Of a stretch of 64,000 bases of DNA, positions 1 to 11,225 are shown piece after piece (position 1 is the stretch's first letter; each line of letters begins with the position of its first letter). The DNA lies in the NCBI RefSeq assembly GCF_021869535.1, contig NW_026262701.1, positions 51,277,278 to 51,341,277 of the forward strand, given 5' to 3'. A program made the position numbers and the translations under genes. The stretch comes from Mytilus californianus. Lineage: Eukaryota; Mollusca; Bivalvia; Mytilida; Mytilidae. The notes beneath the pieces are model-generated. The model had not been told where the DNA came from and made no database searches. It saw only the letters and a list, made by a program, of their open reading frames with translations.

Positions 1-358
1 AACCAATCTTAAAATATGCTTATCGAGTTATAATTTTTCTAATGTTATCTCCATATAAACCGATATTGAAAATTCATATTTCACGAATATTTAGTTAGTT
101 ATTTAAATCAATTAAAAAAAATCGATTTTATTGTCATTAAACATTTACAGTATGTGTGTGGCAATAGAAATTTAAACAAAAAATAATCAACAAAACAGAA
201 CACCAAAAACATAAGTGATAGATTTACAATTATATTGAACAGAAATGTTATAATGAGACGTATGCTCTCAGTACTAATGCATTTCAAAAAGAAGCCAATA
301 GTTCCAATATGTCTTAAGAAAGCGGGATTTACTATATAAAATAATATTTGTTCGTCAG
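1..358. other. AT-rich non-coding DNA, no gene seen
   Basis: All frames are broken by frequent stops. I see no splice-flanked coding segment and no recognisable repeat. It borders the tail of the LINE fragment that follows. Confidence 0.5.
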
Positions 359-359
359 G

Positions 360-700
360 AAGATATATATTATATATTATATATATTTTATTGTGAAACT
401 ACCCCTTTACAACGGGGGCAAGCGCCAGCGGGGTACTGACACCTGCGTCATCAAAAAGACATCGTAGTGTTTACAAATAACATTATGATTGTAATAAAAA
501 TGGTACAAGATGCTTGCAAATATTTAAAAGTCTAATAAATTATTATACATTAACGCTAAAATATCATAATACATTGGTTATTTCGTAAAAGTACATTACA
601 GTAACAATTTCATATGCATATATAATTGGGAATCTTTCGTCCATAAAAGATTAAAAATTTCAATCTTGAAACTAAAAACGTTCGCACAAAGTTCAAGATA
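360..700 (-). mobile_element. 3' untranslated region and tail of a LINE fragment
   Basis: Read on the minus strand, this follows directly on the stop of the reverse transcriptase C-terminus at 701-1075. It holds a GC-rich block (about 400-455: the complement of ctacccctttacaacggggg and what follows) that is out of character with the AT-rich surroundings. It ends in an A/T microsatellite (about 363-390) resembling the simple-repeat tails of many non-LTR retrotransposons. That it is the element's 3' UTR is inferred from position and composition. I have seen this GC-rich block repeatedly in mussel sequence. Confidence 0.5.
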
Positions 701-1075
701 TTATACATTGGAAATTTTATCAAGTAGAAAAGAACGTTCATTCATAACGTCTACAAGGTATTTTTTCACGATCTTATCTAAACTATTACCTAAGTCTGGA
801 GAATACAAGTAACCCAGATCACCTATCATGAACTGTATTTGTGTTAAGGGCGGCAACTCTGAAAAACAGATATCCATTTCTAAACTCTCGAAACATGCTT
901 GAGTTTCAGTACTCGTTCTTTTCCTGATAGCCGAGAAAGAAGGACAATCGAACATAACGTGAAAGATATTCTCAGTCGCATTTGAGGAACATAACTGACA
1001 CTCGTTATTTGTTATCAGATTCATTCGTTGAAGCGTTGCATTTATAGGCAAACAAGATGAATAAAATATTGTCAT
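701..1075 (-). pseudogene. C-terminal fragment of a non-LTR retrotransposon ORF2 (CCHC finger)
   Basis: This 124-residue minus-strand frame carries a cysteine-histidine cluster at about residues 26-44: C-x2-C, then a spacer, H-x4-C (CQLC ... FHVMFDC). The arrangement matches the zinc-finger-like segment at the C-terminus of many LINE ORF2 proteins, downstream of the reverse transcriptase domain. The text after it (FSAIRKR and a leucine-rich tail) also fits. The endonuclease and polymerase core are missing, so this is a 5'-truncated, dead copy, which is the usual fate of LINE insertions. The first residues come from a non-ATG context, so the left edge is the truncation point and not a start. 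The clade (CR1, Jockey, RTE) cannot be assigned from this piece. Confidence 0.55.
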
Positions 1076-1109
1076 CTAATTTTATATCATGAAATAGATT
1101 GTGTCTGAT

Positions 1110-1630
1110 TTTCTGGTTTGCAATTCACACTAAAATGAGATTCATCTTTAAAGCAGGTTTTGCAGTCTTTTTTTCCAGAGGTTTTTTTTCAATGTAACAA
1201 CCATTTTCTATTTCTGCAACGTTTTGTAAAAATAAAAAAAAAACAATGAGTAACAAATTGTTTCAAGTGAAGGTATTATTTTTTTATACAGAAAAAGTTT
1301 GCTGGATTTTTTTTCTTTTACTTTTATATGATTCTTTATATAAGTCATTTCTTTCATTTTTAATTCTGATTTTAAATGCTTTACATTAATAATATTCTTA
1401 CAGTTGGCCATTTTGGTTTTAGGGTTATTGTCTGGTAAGGCATAACGGTTCTTAGCAAATGTATATAAAAATATACACATTGTGAATCAAGGGATTTCGA
1501 GAGTTCGAAGGCCTTTTTCCATAAAGGGTTTAAATGATCAATAATTTAGTACGAAATAACAATTGGCATGTCCGTTCGTCTTTTCTTACCCTTGTTGCGT
1601 GTTACAAGCTCTCAATAAAGAACACTTCAA
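1110..1630. other. Non-coding upstream region of the Ig gene
   Basis: Low-complexity A/T runs dominate (for example 1230-1330). The short open frame across 1208-1480 on the minus strand is lysine-rich and phenylalanine-rich with no motif and is most likely chance. From about 1520 the sequence leads into the first promoter copy. Confidence 0.45.
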
Positions 1631-1663
1631 TCTTTATATTTTGTACCGTGATCGAGTTTTTGT

Positions 1664-1742
1664 TTTATATCACTTCTTTGTTTGGCAATACTCACAGAGC
1701 ATTAATGTTCAAGAATGGGGATCTGCCTTGCACGACATCGCG
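1664..1742 (+). promoter_or_regulatory. Candidate core promoter and 5' UTR exon 1, copy 1
   Basis: A TATA-like element (TTTATAT, 1664-1670) lies about 27 bp upstream of a pyrimidine-flanked TCAC (about 1692), good spacing for TATA and initiator. The sequence then runs to a strong splice donor, gcg|GTAAGT, with the last exon base at 1742. A 139-bp intron separates it from the ATG-containing exon at 1882. The element and donor recur 777 bp downstream. The start site is inferred from spacing only. Confidence 0.45.
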
Positions 1743-1881
1743 GTAAGTTCTAGCATTTCGTGCTTTACTTAACATATGAGTGTTTTAATAGATATGTTGT
1801 TTTTTTTGGCATGATTTATTTTCATATTATTACTATCATTTTGATTATTGTTTTTTTATTATTACTATGTTATTATTTCAG

Positions 1882-1960
1882 TATTTCAAAGCACTAGCTT
1901 CATCAATATTTAGAATGATTTGTGTCACATTGTCAACACTAATCGCTTGTATAATTACAG
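1882..1960 (+). CDS. Start-codon and signal-peptide exon of an Ig-superfamily gene, copy 1
   Basis: An acceptor (tattatttcag, ending 1881) opens the exon. The ATG is at 1915 and the frame reads MICVTLSTLIACIIT before one extra base and the donor GTTAGT at 1961, giving phase 1. Joined to the Ig exon at 5608, the split codon becomes GGA and the protein continues G-HVLS-IRLSVSPDY. This makes a classical signal peptide of about 20 residues: a short N-region, a hydrophobic core, and small residues before a likely cleavage after VLS. About 33 bases before the ATG are 5' UTR. The match of phase and the completed signal peptide across the splice are strong internal evidence. An almost identical exon exists at 2659-2737, so either could serve as first coding exon. 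Confidence 0.6.
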
Positions 1961-2440
1961 GTTAGTAAATTTACATAGTGAACAAGTATATAAAATCAAA
2001 CGTATGTGTCGTGTCGTTGATCGGTACAATAATTTAGCGTAAAACAGTGGATGCTAGGACAGAAGGGTAAGCTCGGACAGTTGCTGTTCAGCTGTCCGAT
2101 ATGATTTGGCAAATGTTAGTCATTACAATCGAGTAAACTTTTATGAAGTTATGCCAATTTGAGCAGTAATTTGCGGAAAACACCCTTATCGTAACATTGG
2201 CATTCATTTAAAGAAAAAAAAAAGTTTCAAAACAACTGTGTTTCCTTTTGAAATGTTCGATTATAGTGTCCCAACAACGCGGTTTGTAACTTCTTTATTG
2301 TTATAACATGTATTATTGGGTTTTTTACGGCGATTTTGTCCTTTATGATATGTCTGAACTCTCGATTGCTTTGTTTCATATAAAGAGGAAATATTCGGAC
2401 ACGGAAATCGTTATATTTTGTACCGTGATCGAGTTTTTGT

Positions 2441-2519
2441 TTTATATCACTTCTTTGTTTGGCAATACTCACAGAGCATTAATGTTCAAGAATGGGGATC
2501 TGCCTTGCACGACATCGCG
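2441..2519 (+). promoter_or_regulatory. Candidate core promoter and 5' UTR exon 1, copy 2
   Basis: This is the duplicate of the 1664-1742 segment, offset by 777 bp, with the same TATA-like element and the same gcg|GTAAGT donor (donor G at 2520). Sequence upstream of it differs from copy 1 because the duplication breakpoint lies about 29 bp before the TATA element. The two promoters could therefore be regulated differently. Confidence 0.4.
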
Positions 2520-2658
2520 GTAAGTTCTAGCATTTCGTGCTTTACTTAACATATGAGTGTTTTAATAGATATGTTGTTTTTTTTGGCATGATTTATTTTC
2601 ATATTATTACTATCATTTTGATTATTGTTTTTTTATTATTACTATGTTATTATTTCAG

Positions 2659-2737
2659 TATTTCAAAGCACTAGCTTCATCAATATTTAGAATGATTTGT
2701 GTCACATTGTCAACACTAATCGCTTGTATAATTACAG
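2659..2737 (+). CDS. Start-codon and signal-peptide exon, copy 2
   Basis: Identical in layout to the exon at 1882-1960: acceptor ending at 2658, ATG at 2692, the same 15-residue hydrophobic start and a phase 1 donor at 2738. Being nearer to the Ig exon at 5608, it may be the one used by default. If transcription starts at the upstream promoter, both exons could be spliced in series; that transcript would carry an extra upstream ATG. Which copy is used cannot be decided from sequence. Confidence 0.55.
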
Positions 2738-3283
2738 GTTAGTAAATTTACATAGTGAACAAGTATATAAAATCAAACGTATGTGTCGTGTCGTTGATCG
2801 GTACAATAATTTAGCGTAAAACAGTGGATGCTAGGACAGAAGGGTAAGCTCGGACAGTTGCTGTTCAGCTGTCCGATATGATTTGGCAAATGTTAGTCAT
2901 TACAATCGAGTAAACTTTTATGAAGTTATGCCAATTTGAGCAGTAATATGCGGAAAACACCCTTATCGTAACATTGGCATTCATTTAAAGAAAAAAAAAA
3001 GTTTCAAAACAACTGTGTTTCCTTTTGAAATGTTCGATTATAGTGTCCCAACAACGCGGTTTGTAACTTCTTTATTGTTATAACATGTATAATTGGGTTT
3101 TTTACGGCGATTTTGTCCTTTATGATATGTCTGAACTCTCGATTGCTTTGTTTCATATAAAGAGGAAATATTCGGACACGGAAATCGGTTGAGTCAATGA
3201 CACTTGAACGGTGTAAATATTAATACTAAGCAAAGATAAAAAGATACTATCACCCTTCTGTCGCCAAAAAAATAACGATTGTT

Positions 3284-3399
3284 CAATCTTAATTATGTTT
3301 TGTACAATGATCGAATTTTTGTTTTATATCACTTCTTTGTTTAGCAAAACTCAGAGAGCATGAATGTTTAAGAATGGGGGTCTGCCTTGCACGGAGATG
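3284..3399 (+). repeat. Diverged third copy of the promoter/exon 1 segment
   Basis: The stretch containing tgttttgtacaatgatcg and gtctgccttgcacg is clearly homologous to exon 1 of the two near-identical copies, with about 10-15% differences. It keeps the TTTATATC element but loses the splice donor. Exactly where exon 1 would read gacatcgcg, the sequence switches into a dispersed repeat (agatgtggtatgattgcc). It therefore looks like a dead first exon cut by a repeat insertion. Confidence 0.6.
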
Positions 3400-3500
3400 T
3401 GGTATGATTGCCAATGAGCCAACTATCCACCAAAGTTCAAATGAAGTGGATGTAAGCTATTATAGGCAACCGTACGGCCTTCAACATCCTTTCTCTCGTT
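3396..3500 (+). repeat. SINE-like dispersed repeat M1, short copy
   Basis: It begins GATGTGGTATGATTGCCAAT and continues to a segment on the theme of taggcaaccgtacggccttc. The same family recurs in this window at 6515, 9050, 20110 and 56355 (plus strand) and at 18700, 57765 and 58380 (minus strand). I recognise it as a very abundant mussel repeat. Its mobilisation mechanism is not visible here. Confidence 0.6.
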
Positions 3501-3879
3501 CAGTGTTTAGGACGTCATGTATTTCTTTTTGTTAAATGTGTATGTTTCCTTTTGACTAATTTTTTATCGACGTCGTTATACGATTTGCAACAAACTTATC
3601 TGACAAACATCTTGATGTGTCCTATGGTTGTGTAACTGTGTATATTGTCTTTGTTAAAATTGGGCGAATAATGACCGAATTTGTTACATCTATTTCCCCA
3701 AAATTGTTTGAAATTTATTGATATTTTTTTGCAGCCGTATTCCTCATTAAACAGCCATCTAGAAATATTTAAGAGACTGGAACTCAATACGATGCGTAGG
3801 TCATCTTGAACTTGACGTTAGCAGTGAGCATGGGTCTATGTTATAGGTCTCCATGTGACATAGAGATTCCTTATATTCA

Positions 3880-4440
3880 ATGAAACAGGTGTGTTTGTTT
3901 GTTTCATGGGCTGTAGTGATTCCCACGGGCTTGTATTTCCTATCATGATTTCATTGAAAGAGGGTTGCTGCTTACAAGGAAGCTATAAAACCAAGAGTTT
4001 CAAATGATGAAGTTGAAATCATCCTTTCGTAGATTTTACAGACGAGTTGGTTGACCGTTATGAAATATCCGTTTCACAGATGATAGCGGGTATGTTCCTA
4101 ATATCGTAACTACAATCCTGTCCCCTTTTCACGAATGTGACCTACCGAATTAAACTTGTTACTGGGTTTTTACTAATTGGAGCAACACTACGGGTGCCAC
4201 ATGTGAAGCAGGATCTGCTTATCTACCGGAGCACCTGAGATCACCCCCAGTTTTTGGTAGGGTTAGTGTTGCTTAGTCATTATTTTTCTATGTTGTGTTT
4301 TGTGTACTTTTGTTTGTCTGTTTGTCTGTTAGTCTTTTTCTTTTTCAGCCATGGCGTTGTCAGTTTATTTTCGACTTATGAGTTTGAATGTCCCTCTGGT
4401 ATCTTTCGCCTCTCTTTTTGTCATGATGTAAAACAGCATA
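3880..4440 (+). repeat. Dispersed repeat M3, long copy
   Basis: It contains segments such as gttggttgaccgttatgaaa, acgggtgccacatgtgaagc and gccatggcgttgtcagttt. The last part recurs at 61785-61955 (plus) and 12930-13005 (minus). From familiarity with mussel sequence this is the 3' part of a high-copy transposable element. No terminal repeats or coding capacity are visible. The short open frame across 4254-4508 lies in the repeat and is not credible as a gene. Confidence 0.5.
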
Positions 4441-4499
4441 TCTTTTTTAACTTCACTGCAGTGTTTATGTGGTTGTTTCAAATTATGTATGGCTATGCA

Positions 4500-5130
4500 A
4501 ATATGTAATCAGTTCTTTCCCTTTGCTCCGTCATATTCGCTTGTTGCTCATGCGAGAATTCAAAGGCATCCCAACAGGGGTATTGTTCGAATGATCTTTT
4601 ATGCAATTTGTTTATCATCTAATCATTTCGGATGGTTATCGATTGTTGAATGATCACTTCAGGTTGACAACTCATTTGATATTTCTACATTAAAATAAAA
4701 CACCACATACGGTATAAATAGGCAAAACGGGGTATGTGCACTTCAAACTGGTTCAATAAAACATAATTCTGACTATTTATTGTTCGATATTGGTACTATG
4801 GTTTGTACGTCTTTTTTTCAAAGTAGTCGGTTGTTTGGTAGTTTGTCTATCATAGTTTCTAATGTTGTTGTCTTTTTTATGCAATATATCATTCTATATG
4901 ATGTTTATATGCATCGATAAAAAAAGAATACAATAATACTGAAATAACAAAAGAAACTATTTTGAAAAATCGAAGGAAATATAAATGGCTCTTTGCATAA
5001 CACTTCCTTCGTGAAAAGATAATATATTTGTTTATCATGGACCAATGTACTTTTTTAGGCAAATGATGCAAAGAAAGCCTGATTGTTTGTCAATTATTTT
5101 TCTTATTTTAAAGTCATCTCAACTCAAACA
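4500..5130. other. Intronic non-coding DNA
   Basis: Lies in the presumed intron between the signal-peptide exons and the first Ig exon. I see no exon with flanking splice signals and no identified repeat. Confidence 0.4.
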
Positions 5131-5132
5131 AA

Positions 5133-5557
5133 ATCCCTACGGGTGACTCGGGAATAGTAACATGGTCAATACAGGTCTTCTTCCGACCGACAGTAAAACC
5201 CTTGCCAAAGTAGGGCGTCTGTTTAGCTGTGCGGGATGTACAAGTACGCAGTGACGTCCGGTCAGAATGGGGACGTTAAATCGGATGCCTCTTGCATAGG
5301 GAGTGCAACGCTCTCTGCACGTTAAGTGACCTTGCAACAATTTTAGGGGTCCGTAGGTGGACTGTTGCAAGGCTAAATGTCTGTCCCTATCTAATTTATC
5401 CTCATTTTTCAGTGGCAGTCCAAATTTCCCCGAACTTCATCCGGGACGGCCTCTATTACAGACCTACCTATTGTGTTTATTGTTAATTTGTTCTCGTCCT
5501 GAATATTCATAAAATATTTGTCACTGGACGTTAAGTAACCAACAATCAATTAACTAA
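5133..5557 (+). repeat. SINE-like element M2, about 420 bp
   Basis: It starts around the gggtgactcggg segment, carries cgaccgacagtaaaaccctt and cgtccggtcagaatgggg, and ends with ccactggacgttaagtaacc followed by a CAAT-rich tail (aacaatcaattaac). Six plus-strand copies and one minus-strand fragment occur in the window. Uniform length, dispersed sites and a short tandem 3' tail suggest a retroposed SINE-like family. This copy sits just upstream of the first Ig exon acceptor. Confidence 0.6.
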
Positions 5558-5607
5558 AGAAAGTGATCTTGCACTTATGATCTTATAGAATTTGTTTTAA
5601 TTTTCAG

Positions 5608-5928
5608 GACATGTATTAAGCATAAGACTATCAGTGTCACCGGATTATATCTTGAGTGGCAATGCACTGGCATTGAACTGCAGTTTAGAGAACAAAGTTA
5701 CAGATCCATGGGTGACATTTAACAAAGACGCAACATTGATTGGCTTCATTCGAAATTGCAGTGAAAATGGAATTAAATCATGTTCATCAACAACTAAATG
5801 TCATTGTGATTTAAACTCAAGTACATATACATGGAACTACACACCGTTGAATGAAAACGTGATTGTTGCTACTTTTAACTGTACTATGGGTGCTTCTGAA
5901 AGTGATAGAATTACAGTCAAAAAAGCTG
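5608..5928 (+). CDS. Ig-like domain exon 1 (N-terminal, cysteine-rich)
   Basis: Acceptor ttttaattttcag ends at 5607 and donor G|GTAAGC starts at 5929. Both boundaries are phase 1, the classic symmetrical arrangement for extracellular Ig exons. The 321 bp encode the end of the signal peptide and an Ig-like domain with the B-strand cysteine in LALNCSL, a tryptophan in DPWVTF, and the F-strand-type cysteine in VATFNCTMG. Extra cysteines (RNCS, SCSS, KCHC) sit between them, giving six in all and implying additional disulfides. Several NxS/T sites (NCS, NSS, NYT, NCT) suggest glycosylation of an extracellular domain. A ligand or function cannot be inferred. This N-terminal type resembles the variable first domains of large mussel Ig-protein families. 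Confidence 0.7.
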
Positions 5929-6514
5929 GTAAGCTTTAATTATTTCGTATCATGGAGCTAACTGATAAATACATAGAAGAATTTAAGATCACAAGAAAAA
6001 AACACTTAATGACACTCTTACATACTCTGTGCTACACAACCCTTCTCCCAGGACCTGGTCGGTTTTTATGCACTATGTATTAAATACAAAACCAACCATT
6101 ACGAATGTCTGGTCCGTAAATTGTTGATAACAGTTAAACAAGTATCTCACCCCAAGTTGATAAAATCATAATACATGTCTATTTCAATTTAGGGGTTTCA
6201 AAATGATATCAAGGAAGTCTTTTAATATTTCAAATATGGAGAGATAATCATAATTTGCACGATAACTAAGTTGACACATTAAGTCGACCGACTTTTGCAT
6301 AGATCATATCTAGCCTGATACGTATTGGTCAGTCTTTCTTCGACATATGTCTGTCAAATTCTCCTTTAGTTTCTTCTTGGTTTAACCAATTTTTTAATGA
6401 AAAAAGTTTATCACGAAATTATAGGCATATATAAAAGTACCATAAATTTATATTGACCCCTAGTTATGTAAAAACTGAACTACTATCTTTTTATTTCATT
6501 AGGATAACCTTGTA

Positions 6515-6670
6515 AAACTAAGAAGAGCCAATGAGACAACTCTGCACCAGAGACTAAATGACATAGAAGTTAACAACTACAGGTCATCGTAAGGCCTTCA
6601 ACAATGAGCAAAACTATACCGCAAAATTAGTCAGCTATACCAGGCACCGATATGACAAATGTAGAGCAAT
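6515..6670 (+). repeat. SINE-like repeat M1, copy
   Basis: Contains gccaatgagacaactctgc, ggtcatcgtaaggccttcaa and the following caatgagcaaaactataccg segment, in the same order as the longer copy at 9050-9560. Its 5' end is diverged. Confidence 0.55.
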
Positions 6671-8264
6671 TCTTAGTATAGTTTTCAGTTTTCTAGTTTT
6701 GTGACGTGAATATGTCTGTTCGTACAACCTACCAATATATTTCGTGCAGCATTAAATCAGTGTTCGGATAACATTCGATAATCCTTCCATTTACAGCATT
6801 GTTTATGGTCGGATATAGAGTGCAATACTTAGCATTTTGTTTATAGTATTGGATTAAATTTAGTGTATGGGATCTGGTTTTGTTCAGCCTATTGCATATG
6901 TTTCCGTTAAACTTATGGTTCGTTTTGTGTGTATATGCGGTTATGGTACAATTGAGTATTTGTTTTGATTTTAAGATTGTTTTCAAAACCTCATTTGTAC
7001 GTGGAAGCACGTGTTTGTAATATGGAAAACAACATATACACATGTACACCATCAAAGAGGTATACAAAGTTTTTGAATCGTAATTTTGTTTTTTAAATAA
7101 CAAAAGTCTTATTTGATTTAATTAACAATTTTTTCAAATATAAAAGGTTTTTCCAAATTTAACTTTTCACATGAAAATCAGCAACTGCGTTGTTGAAAGC
7201 ATTGATGAGTTTTTATCATTTTCTTTTACCAACTGCTCTTCGTGTATTTGCATAAAATCAACGTAACTTTGAATTTACCTAAACACCTTAGTATTAAAAG
7301 GAGAATATAAAAGACTGTAGTGCAAATGCACGTATCAATCAGAATGTAAAATCTCATATCAACGTGCTCTACACAGCGAGAAAGGGATGTAACTTTTAAT
7401 ATGTCCGCCCTGTATAATGTTTGTTAATCTTCAAGTCTTAGCAAGTACAAATTATATGGCAATCATGAATCATTGGAATTTATATGAAAAATTAGGAGGT
7501 AACATTGGTAAGTGACAGAACTGTCTTTTTGTTTTGTAAAACCAAAACTTATTATTTCTCTTTAGTATATCCCGCCTCTTGTATATAAGTTGGTATATAT
7601 GTAATGCAGTCATTTATATATTGCTCAATTGTCAAACCTGTTAATTTTTTTTATATTATAATTTTCAAAAAACGACATATACACATATAAATATATTGTT
7701 AAATCTAACTATAAACTTTTAAAAATCCCACGAACTGGTTTATTCACTGATATTTAAGACCGCATTACAACATCGTCCCATGTATAGAAAGTTATTTTGC
7801 TTTTGTAATGATACGCAAATTTTAAATGCAACATTTGAAAGTAATTGTATGTATCGTATTAAAATTATCTGAAAAAAAACTTCTGTTACTTAGTCTATTG
7901 TATTTTCGGAAATAAAAAGACAAAGCTGCTTGTTAAATTGTTTTATAGTAAGATAGTGTCATATGTAATTTGACCTTACTTGTTTTAAAATGAGTCATGG
8001 GGGAGCAAATCACTGAAATGTCTTCTCTCGGCACGGCAAGGTACAAAGGTTTTACAAATATATGGTAATTTCTTGCCAAATCTACATAAATTCAGGCTTA
8101 CGTAGTTTACCGATGATCTGATCTCATCAATCGATTAAGAAAAAGATACAAGTCAAAGTAATAAACAAAATGTTACGGAATTGCATGATCTCGATACGAT
8201 AAGAAACCTGGTGCAGCGAGAGAGTATCACCCGTCATACGAGTCCATATTACTGTCTAGATGTC
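6671..8264. other. Intronic AT-rich DNA, no gene seen
   Basis: I find no exon-like segment on either strand. The 124-residue minus-strand open frame across 6729-7103 is cysteine/tyrosine/asparagine-rich without a motif or codon signal, so I regard it as chance. Confidence 0.4.
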
Positions 8265-8690
8265 ACTATCGGTAAAATTTGGGGATCCAAAGTTCTTATC
8301 TAACAATAAATAGGGACACATACTTGAAATATAGATCAACCAATTCGAGATGGGGATAGTAAAATTTACGAAGTGTAGATTTCAATCGTCTTTCTCATAA
8401 CTCTACAGGAGCATTATCTGTGTAAGATCCTGTTAATGAAGTCCTTATAGTGTGAACGTGCACAAGTCTAACTTTTAATTTTCGTATCAATTTGAATCTC
8501 GATACCATTTGGCTGCTGTGAAATCGGAACTTGACAATTTGGAAGTTTGAGTCATCACGTTTGTCATAGATTCTTGTTTGAATTCGTCCACATGTGTCAA
8601 TATCGAGGAATAGACCTGGATATGAAACAAACTTTCTAGTTCGGCATTATCCTTATTTTAAGTTCACTTGGTTATATGAGATGTATGCAC
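8265..8690 (-). pseudogene. Reverse transcriptase relic, C-terminal part
   Basis: On the minus strand, a frame with few stops reads RIYDKRDDSNFQIVKFRF near its start. Further on come positively charged segments and a PHLELVDLYF-like end, with one internal stop. The YDKRDD-F-F motif matches the segment downstream of the catalytic YIDD box in the other two reverse transcriptase relics of this window (15.1-16.2 and 23.9-25.4 kb). The catalytic core is absent and there are disruptions, so the copy is dead. It represents a subfamily distinct from the other two. Class is most likely Penelope-like or a related element, by resemblance only. Confidence 0.45.
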
Positions 8691-9049
8691 TCGCTGAAAA
8701 TGGGTTATTGAGAAACACATTATCAATATATATCTGAAAGTAAGATTTAAGAACTTTGCAATATAAATATAAGGAGACGTGGTATAATTGCTTGTTTTTG
8801 AGAAGAGTTTGTATGAATTTGCTTCATATGTGTATCATAACAAGTCGGCCAGTAGGAATGTACAATTAATGCCCATTGCAATATCAACTGTGTGTTGAGA
8901 TAACAATCTTCCAAACTCAAATATGTTGTCAATTAAAGTCCAGGACTTTGATGATATCATCTGCGGTGTACGTTTAGAGGCCTCAATGGCCGAGTAGGCT
9001 AGGTAATTCCTCCCACGTGGTGATTGGGGAAAAGACATATATAAAAACC

Positions 9050-9560
9050 AGCAGTTGTGATATGATTGACAATGAGATGACTATCCCCCATAGTTCAAAT
9101 GAAGTGGATGAAAGCAAGCATAGGCAACCGTAAGGCCTTCACCAATGAGAAAAACCCATACCGTATAGTCGGCTATAAAAGTCCCCGACATGACAAATGT
9201 GAAACATAAAAAATGTGAAACAATTAAATTGAGAAAACTGACGGCCTATTTTCATAACAAAACAATTTACGAAAAACAAATATGACAAGACATAAACCAA
9301 CGACAACCACTGAACTACATGCTCCTGACTTGAGGCAGGCAAATACAGAATGTGAGAGGGTTAAACATTTTTGCTGACGCCAAACCCTCCCCTCAACTAG
9401 GACGGTAGTGGTACAAAACAACAAACTATAAAAATCAGTTGAAAAAGGCTGAACTCATCAGATCTATACAAAGCAGAAAAACAACCAACAAAAGCACAGT
9501 CCGGACATGACATGGAATTTACAAGAACCTAAGTACAGATCTGAGAGTACTCATAGTTAC
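9050..9560 (+). repeat. SINE-like repeat M1, long copy
   Basis: It runs from gatatgattgacaatgaga through gcaaccgtaaggccttcacc, ataaaccaacgacaaccact and ctcctgacttgaggcaggc to aatcagttgaaaaaggctga. The same order of segments is found at 20110-20580, so this is a nearly full-length copy of about 500 bp. Confidence 0.6.
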
Positions 9561-9624
9561 TGACAGCTAATTAAAAGCTAATAACAACTAATAAACAAAT
9601 CATGTATCTAAGACTAAAACATAT

Positions 9625-9975
9625 GGTCCTTTTGGTCTTCTTCCGACCGGAAGTAAAACCCTTGCTAAAGTGGGGCGTCCGTTTGGCTGTGCAGGATGAT
9701 AAATATGCAGTCACATCCAGTGAAAATAGGGACGTTGAATCCGATGCCAGATGAAGAGAGGGTGCCAAGCTCTCTGCACGTTAAGCACCCTTACAATAAC
9801 TCTTTGAGAGGTCCGCAGGTGGCATGTTGCAAGGCAAAAAGTATATCCCTATCCGATCTACCCCCACATTCAAGTGGCAGTCCAAATTTCCTGACCTTAA
9901 TCTTTGACAACCCCTGTTACAGGACATACCTTTTGAATTGTATTGTAAATAAGTTATCTTCAACATGTATGAACT
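9625..9975 (+). repeat. SINE-like element M2, truncated copy
   Basis: Carries tcttcttccgaccggaag, the GGGGCGTCCGTTTGGCTGTG box and the ctcttt-gaggggtccg-like segment, but lacks the final ccactggacgttaagc and CAAT tail. Small open frames across it are repeat-derived. Confidence 0.6.
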
Positions 9976-11220
9976 ATTGGCCACTGCATGTAAATAAGAC
10001 ATCAATCTAGATATTTCATATACTGTATCAATAGATGTCAACACTGAGGTTGTGAATACCCACCCCGCATGAAGCAGTGTATTCGACTCCAATCTTCTAC
10101 GATTGCTAGTTAGTTTTCCTACCGAAGGTCGGCGGTTCTCTCCGTGGAACAAATAATTTGTATCTGCTATTTCGAAATAAAAATTTATCAAATTAAGATC
10201 AAAGACATAACATAAACCAAATCGATTTAACAAAAACTTATGTTATTTTTTTCTCATACGAGTAGAGTTACATTTAAATAATTCGTACATGATTTGCATA
10301 TCTACAAATAATTGAATTGGATTGGTTCGTTAGCATTTTTTCCCTTGGTTTACACTTCGATAAACCATGCTGCCGAAACTATTTTCGTAACCTTTATTGT
10401 GATCTATTCATGCGCGATACAGATGCATGTGATCGGGGTTCAAGCAAATTGAGATTTAAAAAAATCTACAAAACTGTCATCTCTATTCTAATAATGTGAA
10501 AAAGAAATAATGCATTAAAGCTGGGAAAATGTATAAATTTACAATAAAATTAATTTCCGCGAAATTTCATGAATGAGCTTGGCGCATTAACGTCGTGGGA
10601 AAATTTAACGTCATGTGAATGAACACTCTCGATGAAGATTATTCCGTTTCTTGTACGCTTCAAATTTAAATAATATCTCATTAAAATGAAGTTTTTGAAG
10701 TAGGTGTTATTTCAATTTAGATTCTATTGCATCAATCGGACATTGGTGGATTTCAGAAAGTCAATATGGCGGCTTACTCCTTAGTTACGAAATGCCAGTT
10801 GTACATTTGATAGTAAATAGTCACAAACTTTACATAAAAGTCCTGTTGACCTTTAGTCAGTTTGTGAGTTAATCGCCGCAGTTTACACATCAATAACCTC
10901 TAGAAAAAAATTGTTTAATCCTATATTGTTTGCCTCGACATTAAATAAAATGTTGTTTCTCGGTCAACGAGACAGGAACTCATCGACACGTGAAATAATA
11001 AAAAAAAACATTGATATGTGAACAGACCTTATAATATTTCTTCTTGTTCCAGAGTGAGTACCAGAACAAAAAACAAGACAATTAAAATACAATTCGGTAA
11101 TATAAAATATTATATATTATGCAAGAAGAAATCGACATTTCAAATGCCTCGCCCTGTAAAACAGGAAAATATTCTATGTTTGTGTGGAATAGGCATTTAA
11201 AATTTAGATTAAAAATACAT
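9976..11220. other. Intronic non-coding DNA with an unclassified repeat
   Basis: The segment at about 10040-10150 (gaaggtcggcggttctctcc) resembles a dispersed mussel repeat. The remainder shows no exon with splice signals. A 150-residue minus-strand frame over 9781-10233 spans two repeat pieces and is not believable as a gene. Confidence 0.35.
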
Positions 11221-11225
11221 TACAC

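Larger units (their letters stand above)
1635..3187 (+). repeat. 777-bp tandem duplication of the Ig gene 5' end
   Basis: Copy 1 spans about 1635-2411 and copy 2 about 2412-3187. Alignment by eye finds only two base differences: 2168/2945 region, t versus a, and about 2308/3085, t versus a. Both copies keep the TATA-like element, the exon 1 donor, the 139-bp intron, the acceptor, the ATG/signal-peptide exon and its donor. The junction reads ...ggaaatcg|ttatattttg. A third, older and diverged partial copy follows at about 3284-3399. Near-identity implies a very recent event, ongoing gene conversion, or an assembly artefact from two haplotypes. Confidence 0.85.

Noticed and set aside
4254..4508. 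84-residue hydrophobic frame suggesting a membrane protein
   Set aside because: It is encoded by the repeat M3, which recurs in the window with different frames.
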